From positions 1 through 5,576 of the forward strand of contig CAIPJU010000661.1 in assembly GCA_903865465.1 (NCBI GenBank): a stretch of DNA of 5,576 nucleotides, given 5' to 3'. Shown in pieces: positions 1-5,292 of this stretch. The translations under genes were made by a program, and so were the position numbers. Origin of the DNA: an uncultured Bacteroidota bacterium (GTDB lineage: Bacteria > Bacteroidota > Bacteroidia > Bacteroidales > VadinHA17). The notes under the pieces are model-generated. The model was not told the origin of the DNA and searched no databases. It saw only the letters and a program-made list of their open reading frames with translations. Each line of letters opens with the position of its first letter. The first letter of the stretch is position 1.

Positions 1-237
1 GCAGTCAAACATAAAATAAAATACAGCAATTCCTTAGCATTCAACAAGAACGCATCATTCGAAATAATTTCAAAACAATAAACAATTAAAATTAAACAAA
101 AATGAACACAACACTATGGATTATTCAAGGCATCGTAGCTACAGCCTTAGCCGCATCAGGCTTATTAATTATGCTGATGCCGAAAGAAAAGCTAACACCC
201 AAATTATCGTGGGTAAAAGTTTATTCCGACGGCTTGA

Positions 238-248
238 GATATTTTATC
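238..248. repeat. Target-site duplication, left copy (GATATTTTATC)
   Basis: The 11-bp GATATTTTATC abuts the first base of the IS and is repeated exactly at 1674-1684. It forms the end of codon 46 and codons 47-49 of the interrupted DoxX-like gene. The site is itself a near-palindrome, GATA-TTT-TATC. Confidence 0.95.
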
Positions 249-269
249 ACTACTGTCCGACTAAAAATT
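249..269 (+). repeat. IS left terminal inverted repeat
   Basis: Over 21 bases this end matches the reverse complement of the right end at 18 positions. The shared core is TGTCCGA. The mismatches are at positions 5, 13 and 17 from the tip, so the repeat is imperfect, as is usual for IS4-family ends. Confidence 0.9.
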
Positions 270-277
270 AAATAAGA

Positions 278-289
278 GGGGTACTCCCC
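278..289 (+). other. Short GGGG/CCCC hairpin upstream of the transposase
   Basis: GGGG-TACT-CCCC forms a four-pair GC stem with a four-base loop, 30 bases inside the left end of the IS and 50 bases before the transposase start. Some IS elements use a subterminal hairpin to limit transposase expression from outside transcripts. The element sits in the same orientation as the host gene, so such protection would make sense here, but the stem is short and the role is inferred. No good match to the Bacteroidota promoter consensus was found before the transposase; TAATTTGG at 310-317 is only close. Confidence 0.35.
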
Positions 290-339
290 AAAGGTTTCCC
301 CCAATGTTGTAATTTGGTTTTTACGAAAAAACATACAAC

Positions 340-1596
340 ATGGGTAAAAATAATGAAATAAAATTAGTCGGACAGCCGATTTTCAAACAGATTATGAATT
401 TGGTGGATAAAGTTGACATAAATGGTCTGATACGGAAGCATGAGAGTGATTATTATTACAAGTCATTCAAAACGCGGACACACCTTTTTACCATGCTCTT
501 CGGTATATTAAGCCGGTGCGATTCTATGACCGAGATATGCGAAGGTTTACGAGCTATGGGCGGTAAGCTTAATCACCTTGGTATGGATCAGGCTCCAGCC
601 AAGAGTACAGCATGTGACGGATTACGTAATAGGGACCATAAGTTCTTTGAGGATTTATATTTTAAACTTGTAAAACATTATCAGAGTTTTTTATCGGACA
701 GCCGAACATATGGGTTAACATTCAAAGAAGTACTTCTAATAGATTCTACAACCATCAGGCTCTTTAGTGATATCCTTAAAGGAGTCGGTCGTAATCCCAA
801 AGGAGATGGCAAGAAAAAGGGAGGTCTGAAGGTACATATGCTCATTGATGCGGTTCAGTCGGTTGGCAGGTTCATAAAGATCACTGAGGCTAAGGTTCAC
901 GATCAGAACTTTCTGAAAAACCTGGAATTAATCTCGCATAGTATGGTTGTCTTTGACCGGGCATATAATTATTACCAACAGTTTGCAATGTGGACTCAAA
1001 AGCAGGTATTTTTTGTCACAAGGATGAAAAAGAATGCAGTATTTACGGTTATAGAGGTTAAAAGGACCCATTATCGGAAAAAAGGACAGGCAAAAGTTCT
1101 TAGCGATGAGATTATTGAACTGGAATACAATCCGGAGAATGAATTGGGAAAGAAAAACATGAAAGAGACCAGAAAGCTCCGTTTAAGAAGGGTCCGGTAT
1201 CAAGACGATCAGAACCGTTATTATGAGTTTTTAACAAATAATTTTGACATTGAGGCAGAAGAAGTAGCATTCCTTTATAAGAAAAGATGGGGTATAGAGT
1301 TATTGTTTAAGAAAATGAAGCAAAACTTCCAGTTACATTACTTTTATGGAGAAAATGAGAATGCCATATATACTCAGGTCTGGTGCACATTGATAGCCCA
1401 ATTGCTATTGACTGTAACACAGAAAATCGCACAGGCAAAGAAAGCCTTCTCAGTAGTGGCATCATTGGTTCGTATTCATTTGATCAGTAATCTTGAAGTA
1501 AACGAATTGTTACGTAGCACAAAAAGAAGTTTTAAAAATAAATCAATCCCTCCGGGATTACAATTATCCTTTAATATGCAGGGGGGTAACTTATGA
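340..1596 (+). CDS. IS4-family DDE transposase
   Basis: Role: cuts and rejoins the ends of the surrounding insertion sequence. Seen: 418 residues, a normal IS4-family length. The N-terminal part (about residues 1-95, beginning with GQPIFKQIMNLVDK) resembles the DUF4372-type N-terminal domain of such transposases. The catalytic core then shows the three expected acidic residues: D135 in VLLIDSTTIRLF, D206 in VVFDRAYNYY and E320. The last lies in a perfect Y-x2-R-x3-E-x6-K signature (Y313, R316, E320, K327), the IS4-family hallmark. A beta-rich insertion lies between D206 and E320, also typical. The start at 340 is chosen because it is the first ATG after the subterminal hairpin and gives the full N-terminal domain. 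The stop lies 77 bases before the IS end. No frameshift or missing catalytic residue was found, so it is probably active. Confidence 0.95.
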   Translation: MGKNNEIKLVGQPIFKQIMNLVDKVDINGLIRKHESDYYYKSFKTRTHLFTMLFGILSRCDSMTEICEGLRAMGGKLNHLGMDQAPAKSTACDGLRNRDHKFFEDLYFKLVKHYQSFLSDSRTYGLTFKEVLLIDSTTIRLFSDILKGVGRNPKGDGKKKGGLKVHMLIDAVQSVGRFIKITEAKVHDQNFLKNLELISHSMVVFDRAYNYYQQFAMWTQKQVFFVTRMKKNAVFTVIEVKRTHYRKKGQAKVLSDEIIELEYNPENELGKKNMKETRKLRLRRVRYQDDQNRYYEFLTNNFDIEAEEVAFLYKKRWGIELLFKKMKQNFQLHYFYGENENAIYTQVWCTLIAQLLLTVTQKIAQAKKAFSVVASLVRIHLISNLEVNELLRSTKRSFKNKSIPPGLQLSFNMQGGNL

Positions 1597-1652
1597 AAAT
1601 CTAAAAATGACAACTGATAATCAAATGTTTATTAAGACAGATTTTGAATCTA

Positions 1653-1673
1653 AATTATTAATCGGACAATAGT
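1653..1673 (-). repeat. IS right terminal inverted repeat
   Basis: Partner of 249-269. Read inward on the minus strand it begins ACTATTGTCCGATTAATAAT. It lies 56 bases beyond the transposase stop codon and is followed directly by the target-site duplication. Confidence 0.9.
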
Positions 1674-1684
1674 GATATTTTATC
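1674..1684. repeat. Target-site duplication, right copy (GATATTTTATC)
   Basis: This exact copy of 238-248 sits directly after the last base of the IS. The reading frame of the DoxX-like gene continues from the codon that follows it. Confidence 0.95.
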
Positions 1685-1894
1685 TGTTCTTCAAAAATCT
1701 TAGGGGCTCTGGGTTTAATACTCCCCCTTTATTTAAACATTTTGCCAATACTAACACCTGTTGCTGCCGGTTGCATCGCCCTCCTTATGCTCTTTGCAAT
1801 GCGTTATCACATCTCTAAAAAAGAATACAAGGATCTGCCTGCTACTATAATCTTTTTTGTACTTGCAATTTTTATTGCTTACAACAGATTCTGA
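1685..1894 (+). pseudogene. DoxX-like membrane protein, C-terminal part (split by IS)
   Basis: Seen: directly after the right target-site copy, 69 codons run open to the TGA at 1892-1894. They encode SSKILGALGLILP, then ILPILTPVAAG, a hydrophobic helix ending in MRYH, a charged SKKEYKD loop and a last helix ending AIFIAYNRF. The order 'ILGALGLILP, then LTP-AA, then H-x-x-x-x-EY, then a final helix ending Y-x-R-F' is the typical C-terminal half of DoxX-like proteins. Joined to codons 102-248 it gives a 118-residue protein of normal family length with about four membrane helices and no frameshift. There is no start codon near its 5' end, so it should not be translated alone. No other damage is visible, which suggests the insertion is recent. 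Confidence 0.85.
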
Positions 1895-1943
1895 TTTTTA
1901 AAATATGAGTGTCGTAGATCACCAATAAGAATTCATTGATTTT

Positions 1944-1983
1944 GGCTTCGCCGGACTCGCCAGCAGTGCTGGTCCGGCAAGCC
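1944..1983. repeat. GC-rich hairpin, REP-like or terminator-like
   Basis: Seen: the left arm GGCTT-c-GCCGGA-ctcg-CCAGC pairs with the right arm GCTGG-TCCGGC-AAGCC around an AGT loop. That gives sixteen pairs, with a one-base and a four-base bulge on the left arm only. It starts 50 bases after the DoxX-like stop codon, so it could end that transcript. However, it is not followed by a run of T, which argues against a simple intrinsic terminator. It is much richer in GC than its surroundings. A dispersed intergenic repeat is the other reading; a single window cannot show whether copies exist elsewhere. Confidence 0.6.
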
Positions 1984-2089
1984 TTTGGCGGCAGTTCGAA
2001 ACCGCTCCGGCAGAGCAGTATTGGGGTTGGGCTAATTCAATAAATTGACTTGTGCCTTCAAATTTTCCACACCCGATTGAACAAAAATA
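1984..2089. other. Intergenic GC-rich stretch next to the hairpin
   Basis: Directly after the 1944-1983 hairpin, GCGG (1988-1991) and CCGC (2002-2005) can pair around TTCGAA, and TCCGGCA (2006-2012) repeats TCCGGCA of 1973-1979. From about 2025 the sequence returns to ordinary AT-rich composition. No open frame, tRNA or clear promoter was found here. Confidence 0.35.
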
Positions 2090-2170
2090 TTGAATCTCAC
2101 GTCTTTATTTTATTACAATAATGATAATTTAAAATATTTTATCTCCTGTTTTTATGATTATCAACATTTT

Positions 2171-2332
2171 ATGTCTAAATCTATTTTCGATGTCATTGTA
2201 CCCGGGGCTGGACAAGACGGATTGATCATAAGTTATTATCTCAGCCTAAACGGGTTTACTCTTACAGCGGCCGAGCATGAAAAAACCGGGAATTCATGCT
2301 TAAACAAAGAAGGGATTCCTTCTATCATTTAA
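2171..2332 (+). pseudogene. Flavin-dependent monooxygenase/oxidoreductase, N-terminal remnant
   Basis: Seen: from the ATG at 2171 a 53-codon frame encodes MSKSIFDVIVPGAGQDGL, with the dinucleotide-binding motif G12-A-G-Q-D-G17. An acidic residue (E35) follows at the end of the second strand, then KTGNSCLN where full-length relatives usually have TG-x-S-W-x-x-R. This is the start of FAD/NAD(P)-dependent oxidoreductases of the flavin monooxygenase type, normally several hundred residues long. The frame ends at TAA (2330-2332). The 84 bases before the next gene hold no recognisable continuation in any frame, so roughly nine tenths of the gene is missing. An in-frame TTG at 2090 would extend it, but the added residues are low-complexity and do not fit the family; ATG 2171 puts the motif where it belongs. 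Very likely a dead fragment. Confidence 0.7.
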
Positions 2333-2416
2333 TTGTTGTCAGCTGTTATATCGCTACGACTGTGCAAATCGGGCACGACCCACAAGAAAACTGATAATTT
2401 ATTAACATAAAATAAA

Positions 2417-2974
2417 ATGAGAAAAGTAATAGCAGCAATCAATATGACCCTTGATGGCTTTTGTGACCATGACGCAATTATTGCAGATGAAGAAATTCAT
2501 CAACATTTCAGTGACCTCTTACGCAGCGCAGACACCCTTTTATATGGAAGGATAACTTATCAGCTTATGGAAAGTTACTGGCCCTCACTGGTGAAAAATC
2601 CCAGCGGCGTCAAGTCGTTAGATGACTTTGCAGTAACAATTGACAAGATTTCAAAAGTGGTTTTCTCCAACACTCTGGAGAGAGTCAATTGGGAAACCGC
2701 GAAACTGGCTACGAAAGGGATTAAAGAAGAAGTTTTAGAACTCAGGCAGCAAAAAGGTAAGGACATTTTAGCCGGTAGTCCGGGTTTAATCGTTACCCTT
2801 ACAAATCTCAACCTGATTGATGAATTCCAGATCTGTCTTCATCCGGTTATTCTGGGAAAAGGTTTACCCCTATTCAAAAACATTCAGGACAGAGTTAATC
2901 TTACTCTAATAAGAACAAAAATACTAGGTTGTGGTGCCGTAAATCTTTACTATAAGCCTGCAAAAAAAGTCTGA
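2417..2974 (+). CDS. Dihydrofolate reductase family protein (RibD C-terminal domain)
   Basis: Seen: 185 residues, the usual length for single-domain members. Family landmarks in order: MRKVIAAINMTLDGF at the start (first strand and active-site loop); TLLYGRITYQLM (40-51) with the G-R-x-T-Y motif; KVVFSNTLE (80-88) followed by VNWETAKL; DILAGSPGL (117-125), the NADPH-binding glycine loop; and DEFQICLHPVILGKGLPLF (135-153), the C-terminal signature. Family knowledge: this fold covers RibD-type pyrimidine reductases and many DHFR-like reductases. The stand-alone type (YyaP/YwjB-like) has no firmly assigned substrate, and true folate reduction should not be assumed. It is likely cytosolic and NADPH-dependent. 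The start at 2417 follows the A-rich leader AACATAAAATAAA, and no Shine-Dalgarno is seen. It is the only intact gene between two degraded neighbours. No frame damage. Confidence 0.92.
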   Translation: MRKVIAAINMTLDGFCDHDAIIADEEIHQHFSDLLRSADTLLYGRITYQLMESYWPSLVKNPSGVKSLDDFAVTIDKISKVVFSNTLERVNWETAKLATKGIKEEVLELRQQKGKDILAGSPGLIVTLTNLNLIDEFQICLHPVILGKGLPLFKNIQDRVNLTLIRTKILGCGAVNLYYKPAKKV

Positions 2975-2989
2975 TCCAATAAGACAATA

Positions 2990-3180
2990 CAACGGTGGAA
3001 TGCCGGAAGGACGAGCCGCTAAGAACATTAAAACCCCCAACAGGTTACAGGGTCTCAAAAGGCAGGTCGCGGTGTCGGGTTTTGATTAAGCTGTTAGTGA
3101 CTTTGTAAGGGAATCCAGCACTGGGCTAAGCGGCCAAAATAAGCAACATGCCTATGCCGGTGGGATTGGAGAAGTATTGA
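2990..3180 (+). ncRNA. Possible structured RNA or group II intron domain I remnant
   Basis: Seen: this stretch between two genes is richer in GC than its flanks and is self-complementary. CGGT-ggaat-GCCG (2993-3005) forms a small hairpin. GCCGCT (3015-3020) pairs with AGCGGC (3129-3134). Within that lies a longer stem, ATTAAAACCC (3027-3036) with GGGTTTTGAT (3077-3086), nine Watson-Crick pairs and one G-U. CCAG-CA-CTGG lies at 3115-3124 and ATGCCGG occurs twice (3000-3006, 3154-3160). The nested layout and the G-G-T-G-G-A-A hairpin recall domain I of bacterial group II introns. There is no GUGYG start, no domain V and no reverse transcriptase, so only a remnant would be left. The strand is assumed from the neighbours. 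Other readings are a regulatory leader, a dispersed repeat or chance structure. Confidence 0.3.
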
Positions 3181-3275
3181 ATATATGATGCGTAAAATCT
3201 GAATTGTAGTTTCTCTAATGGCATATTTTTTGCAGTTGAGACCTGAAAGCAGGATATAAATAGTGATTAATACCT
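3181..3275 (+). promoter_or_regulatory. Weak promoter candidate and leader before the exported-protein gene
   Basis: TATTTTTTTG-like sequence at 3224-3232 resembles the Bacteroidota -7 element, but with one extra base between TA and TTTG. An ATTG at 3203-3206 could serve as a poor -33. The leader then has a small CCTG-AAAG-CAGG hairpin (3242-3253). The match is imperfect, so this is a low-confidence call. Confidence 0.25.
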
Positions 3276-3732
3276 ATGAAAAAAATAGTGGCTCTATTAT
3301 TTCTTAGCTGCTTAACCGGCACTATTGGTAATTGCCAACTATTAAGTAAACCTTCGTTGGCAGTTGAAGACTTTGAAATGGCCTTAACCAACTCCACCCA
3401 CATGAGAAGAATCTTAAAGAAGCATAATTTTGAGTATACTGCCTTCTCTGAGACTAAGTCAGACGCAACCGAGACTATGCCAAATCCCCTGATTCCTGAT
3501 CTTCGCGCTTTGAGGTCGGAAGATTGGAAACCAAATAACCTGCAGGGTGAAGCTTAAGAATAAATATCCGAAGAGAAGCAAAAGATATTTTCATGATAAT
3601 GAACTATATAAATCATACGGAGAACCATTCAATGTCTTTACCAATGATTCCAAAATTGAAGTACGAACAGAAACATTAAATCCAATCTTTAGCCCATTTT
3701 ATATCGTGAACTTTGATTTAATTCTGCTTTGA
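3276..3732 (+). pseudogene. Small exported protein of unknown function, probably frameshifted
   Basis: Seen: the ATG at 3276 opens 93 codons ending at TAA 3555-3557. Residues 1-21 (MKKIVALLFLSCLTGTIGNCQ) are a clear signal peptide: lysines, a hydrophobic core, and a cleavage region near G-N-C-Q. The cysteine context is not a good lipobox. The mature part contains HMRRILKKHNFEY and NPLIPDLRALRSEDW, which look like real protein. A second frame, open from 3514 to the TGA at 3730-3732, encodes KYPKRSKRYFHDNELYKSYG and then a stretch alternating polar and hydrophobic residues that ends FYIVNFDLILL. It has no signal, and its only early start is a GTG at 3547 overlapping the first frame. The simplest reading is one secreted protein of about 150 residues broken by a frameshift between 3514 and 3557. 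The alternative is two overlapping small genes. Family not recognised. Confidence 0.55.
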
Positions 3733-3830
3733 CAGATTATAAAAACCTTCCTGTTTTTACCCTTTTTCCCAAGGCTTGCCGGCAGACAAACGGGAAAATA
3801 GGCAGGGTTTTCAGCTTTCACCCCTTCTGA
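3733..3830. other. Intergenic imperfect inverted repeat, possible terminator
   Basis: AAAACC-t-T-c-CCT-like sequence around 3742-3760 is loosely complementary to the GGCAGGGTTTT region at 3801-3811, with the GC-rich TTGCCGGCAGACAA between them. The stem has several mismatches. It could end transcription of the preceding gene or be a decayed intergenic repeat. Low confidence. Confidence 0.25.
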
Positions 3831-3838
3831 TAATTTTG
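3831..3838 (+). promoter_or_regulatory. Promoter -7 element (TAATTTTG) for the methyltransferase gene
   Basis: TAATTTTG matches the Bacteroidota -7 consensus TAnnTTTG at every fixed position and lies 35 bases before the methyltransferase start. The -33 region is weak: GTTTTC at 3807-3812, with a spacer of about 18 bases, instead of TTTG. Transcription would start near 3845, giving a short A-rich leader. Confidence 0.5.
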
Positions 3839-3873
3839 AAAAGACGAATCTCAATATATGAAAAACCGGTAAA

Positions 3874-4590
3874 ATGACTCAACTATATTCATCCTTAGCA
3901 GAGATATATCATGAGATGTATCAGCACATTTTTGATTATGATAAGGAATTTACTTTCTATGATTCACTCTTAAGAGAGAATAATTGTTCAAAAATATTGG
4001 AGGTCGGTTGTGGTTCAGGCATGCTTGCGCGTCGATTTCTGAAAAATGGATACAATTATCTTGGTTTGGATCTGTCGGATGAGATGTTGAAGATCGCCCG
4101 GGCTGAAGTTAAAGAAGATCTATTTTTGCAGGGTGATATGCGCAAGCTGTCATTTAAGGGGCAGTTTGATTCGGTCTTGATTACAGGACGTTCAATTGCC
4201 TATATAACTGAAAATAAAGGGATAATAGATACGTTTAATGGAGTCCGCGAATCACTTAAAGATAATGGCCTGTTTGTTTTCGGTATTTTTGAGGCAAATG
4301 CAATATTCGATAATCTTAATGACTTTGAACAAAATATTGAACATAATGACAAAAGGATACGAAGGATTAGCAAATTAAAAAGGAACCTCGAAACCGGATG
4401 GACTTATGACTGGTCAGCTAAATATATAATTGAAAACAAGGGAACAATATCAGAATTTGATGATTTGACAACCTTAAGGGCCTTTACAAGAGATGAGATC
4501 CATCTTTTTTTAAAACTGACTGATTTTAAAGTAAAAGAGCTGATTGATGAAGGAAAGGCAATTACCATAATTGCAGAAAAAAAGATTTGA
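3874..4590 (+). CDS. Class I SAM-dependent methyltransferase
   Basis: Role: transfers a methyl group from S-adenosylmethionine; the substrate cannot be told from sequence. Seen: 238 residues. Motif I is ILEVGCGSGMLARRFL (41-56) with the E/D-x-G-x-G-x-G loop at 43-49. The acidic residue at the end of strand 2 is D66 in LGLDLSDEML. GDM at 88-90 fits motif III, and FDSVLITGRSIAYI (98-111) is motif IV. NGLFVFGIFEAN (131-142) follows as strand 5. The C-terminal part (150-238) carries extra beta-rich sequence and ends FKVKELIDEGKAITIIAEKK, the usual closing strands of small-molecule methyltransferases of the UbiE/Methyltransf_25 type. The start at 3874 follows an A-rich leader; the ATG at 3858 runs into a stop after four codons. 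It has its own promoter and no co-directional partner closer than 266 bases. Intact and probably cytosolic. Confidence 0.93.
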   Translation: MTQLYSSLAEIYHEMYQHIFDYDKEFTFYDSLLRENNCSKILEVGCGSGMLARRFLKNGYNYLGLDLSDEMLKIARAEVKEDLFLQGDMRKLSFKGQFDSVLITGRSIAYITENKGIIDTFNGVRESLKDNGLFVFGIFEANAIFDNLNDFEQNIEHNDKRIRRISKLKRNLETGWTYDWSAKYIIENKGTISEFDDLTTLRAFTRDEIHLFLKLTDFKVKELIDEGKAITIIAEKKI

Positions 4591-4623
4591 GCACCTCACA
4601 TATATAAAGTAGAATCAGTTTTA

Positions 4624-4689
4624 CCCCTTTGTGCAAGTGAATAAAAGCCCTCATAATCATAATGGAATTGGCATCCTTATGCAAAGAGG
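4624..4689. other. Long-arm imperfect inverted repeat between genes
   Basis: Arms of 14 bases, CCCCTTTGTGCAAG (4624-4637) and CTTATGCAAAGAGG (4676-4689), pair at ten Watson-Crick and two G-U positions around a 38-base AT-rich loop. It starts 34 bases after the methyltransferase stop codon. There is no T-run after it, so a simple terminator is doubtful. Nothing else was recognised in the 266 bases before the next gene apart from that gene's promoter. Confidence 0.35.
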
Positions 4690-4771
4690 TTCTATTAAAT
4701 CCACAATAATCAGTGGCCGCCAGGCAAGTCTGAGCAATTTTAACCTGCTCTGAAAAAATCACCACCAAATA

Positions 4772-4803
4772 TTTGTAAACGCGAGTTTTTATTATTATTT
4801 TTG
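4772..4803 (+). promoter_or_regulatory. Promoter of the membrane protein/XRE operon
   Basis: TTTG (4772-4775), a 20-base spacer and TATTTTTG (4796-4803) fit the Bacteroidota -33/-7 consensus TTTG-N19-TAnnTTTG almost perfectly. Transcription should start around 4809-4811, about 47 bases before the first gene. This is the best promoter match in the window. Confidence 0.7.
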
Positions 4804-4818
4804 TAACCCTTAGGTTAC
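4803..4818. promoter_or_regulatory. Operator-like palindrome GTAACC-CTTA-GGTTAC
   Basis: A perfect six-base inverted repeat with a four-base spacer begins at the last base of the -7 element and covers the expected transcription start. A third GTTAC half-site lies at 4830-4834. Binding here would block RNA polymerase, and the operon encodes an XRE-type DNA-binding protein, so autorepression is the natural inference. The stem could also act as an RNA hairpin at the 5' end of the transcript. Confidence 0.5.
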
Positions 4819-4856
4819 TTTTAGAGAACTAAGCGTTACATATAATACTTTATTCT

Positions 4857-5291
4857 ATGGAAACATTTTTAATTGAACAATTCGACAAAGCAAGGTATAG
4901 CCTGATAAAATGGCTGACACTTGGTTGGACAATCTGGTATGGTACATTTATCGCCAGGAATCTCATTAATAATAAATTTATAGTCTGGTTATTAATGATT
5001 TTTGGATTTATTGGCTGGATGATGTTTTTAGTTAACCTCGGTAAATACACCAGATTAGGGAAAAGGATTAATTCTGACAGGAAATTAAAAGAGGCATTAA
5101 ATAATGAGATGCATCAGTTATATAAATACAAATCTTCCTTTTGGGGTTTTTGTATAGTCATTGCCACAAATAGCATCTTTCTGGTGATTTTACACTTTTA
5201 TCAGATATCAGCTCTGCTTGTCTGTGAGCTTACTCTGTTCGCCGGCGTTTTATCTTCTTTGATTGCAGTTTTAGTTTACAACAGAGAGTAG
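4857..5291 (+). CDS. Four-helix integral membrane protein of unknown function
   Basis: Seen: 144 residues with four hydrophobic segments at about 17-34 (LIKWLTLGWTIWYGTFIA), 40-61 (KFIVWLLMIFGFIGWMMFLV), 94-114 (SFWGFCIVIATNSIFLVILHF) and 118-140 (ISALLVCELTLFAGVLSSLIAVL). Helices 2 and 3 are separated by a charged cytoplasmic-type loop of about 30 residues (GKYTRLGKRINSDRKLKEAL). No enzyme motif, signal peptide or conserved catalytic pair was recognised. Context is the best clue: it is the first gene of an operon and its stop is one base from the start of a small XRE repressor. Similar membrane protein/XRE pairs are common in Firmicutes and Bacteroidota, where the membrane protein may sense or modulate the regulator, but this is not proven. 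The start at 4857 is the first ATG after the promoter. Confidence 0.75.
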   Translation: METFLIEQFDKARYSLIKWLTLGWTIWYGTFIARNLINNKFIVWLLMIFGFIGWMMFLVNLGKYTRLGKRINSDRKLKEALNNEMHQLYKYKSSFWGFCIVIATNSIFLVILHFYQISALLVCELTLFAGVLSSLIAVLVYNRE

Positions 5292-5292
5292 C

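Larger units (their letters stand above)
102..275 (+). pseudogene. DoxX-like membrane protein, N-terminal part (split by IS)
   Basis: Seen: the ATG at 102 follows an A-rich leader. It opens a frame whose first 49 codons (to 248) belong to the original gene; the next eight codons and the TAA at 273-275 come from the insertion sequence. The protein starts MNTTLWIIQG, has one hydrophobic segment at about residues 5-26, then the charged PKEKL stretch at 27-31 and a W-V-x-x-Y-S segment. This is the usual start of small DoxX/DoxX-like integral membrane proteins of about 120 residues. The rest of the gene resumes in frame at 1685 after the IS. Family knowledge: these are four-helix inner-membrane proteins whose biochemical role is mostly unproven. 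As it stands, only a 57-residue product with a single membrane segment could be made, so the gene is very likely non-functional. The family call is from motif recognition. Confidence 0.85.
249..1673 (+). mobile_element. IS4-family insertion sequence, complete, 1425 bp
   Basis: Seen: both ends can be placed to the base. The element starts ACTACTGTCCGACTAA at 249. Its right end, read on the opposite strand from 1673, starts ACTATTGTCCGATTAA. It is flanked on both sides by the same 11-bp GATATTTTATC and carries one transposase gene covering most of its length. The interrupted DoxX-like gene is restored exactly if the element and one flanking copy are removed, which proves the boundaries independently. 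Family knowledge: IS4-family elements of this size with one DDE transposase commonly give target duplications of about 8-13 bp. The subgroup within IS4 is not assigned here. Ends, duplication and transposase frame all look intact, so the copy may still be mobile. Confidence 0.95.

Noticed and set aside
1545..1559. AATCCC-TCC-GGGATT hairpin as a transposase terminator
   Set aside because: It lies inside the transposase coding region, 37 bases before the stop codon, and has no T-run after it.
1908..2360. GTCGTAG (about 1910) and CTACGAC (about 2352) as inverted repeats flanking the oxidoreductase fragment
   Set aside because: Only seven bases match, with no extension on either side and no target duplication; chance is enough.
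2575..2811. 78-codon minus-strand frame
   Set aside because: It lies entirely antisense to the well-supported reductase gene and has no recognisable protein features.
3000..3089. 29-codon plus-strand frame starting ATGCCGGAAGG
   Set aside because: Too short, no leader or family features, and it lies in a segment better explained by RNA-like pairing.
3215..3403. 62-codon minus-strand frame
   Set aside because: It overlaps the promoter and signal-peptide start of the exported-protein gene, and no family features are visible.
4562..4768. 68-codon minus-strand frame filling much of the gap after the methyltransferase
   Set aside because: No domain was recognised, its composition is cysteine-rich and irregular, it overlaps the methyltransferase 3' end, and no promoter match was seen.
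1895..4856. Single small genes, all on one strand and separated by hairpin-rich gaps, as in an integron cassette array
   Set aside because: No gap contains a proper attC pair (RYYYAAC with GTTRRRY). GTTATAT, GTTACAG and GTTAGTG all fail the core, and no integrase gene is in the window.
4850..5050. 66-codon minus-strand frame
   Set aside because: It is antisense to the membrane protein gene; its hydrophobic look mirrors the opposite strand.
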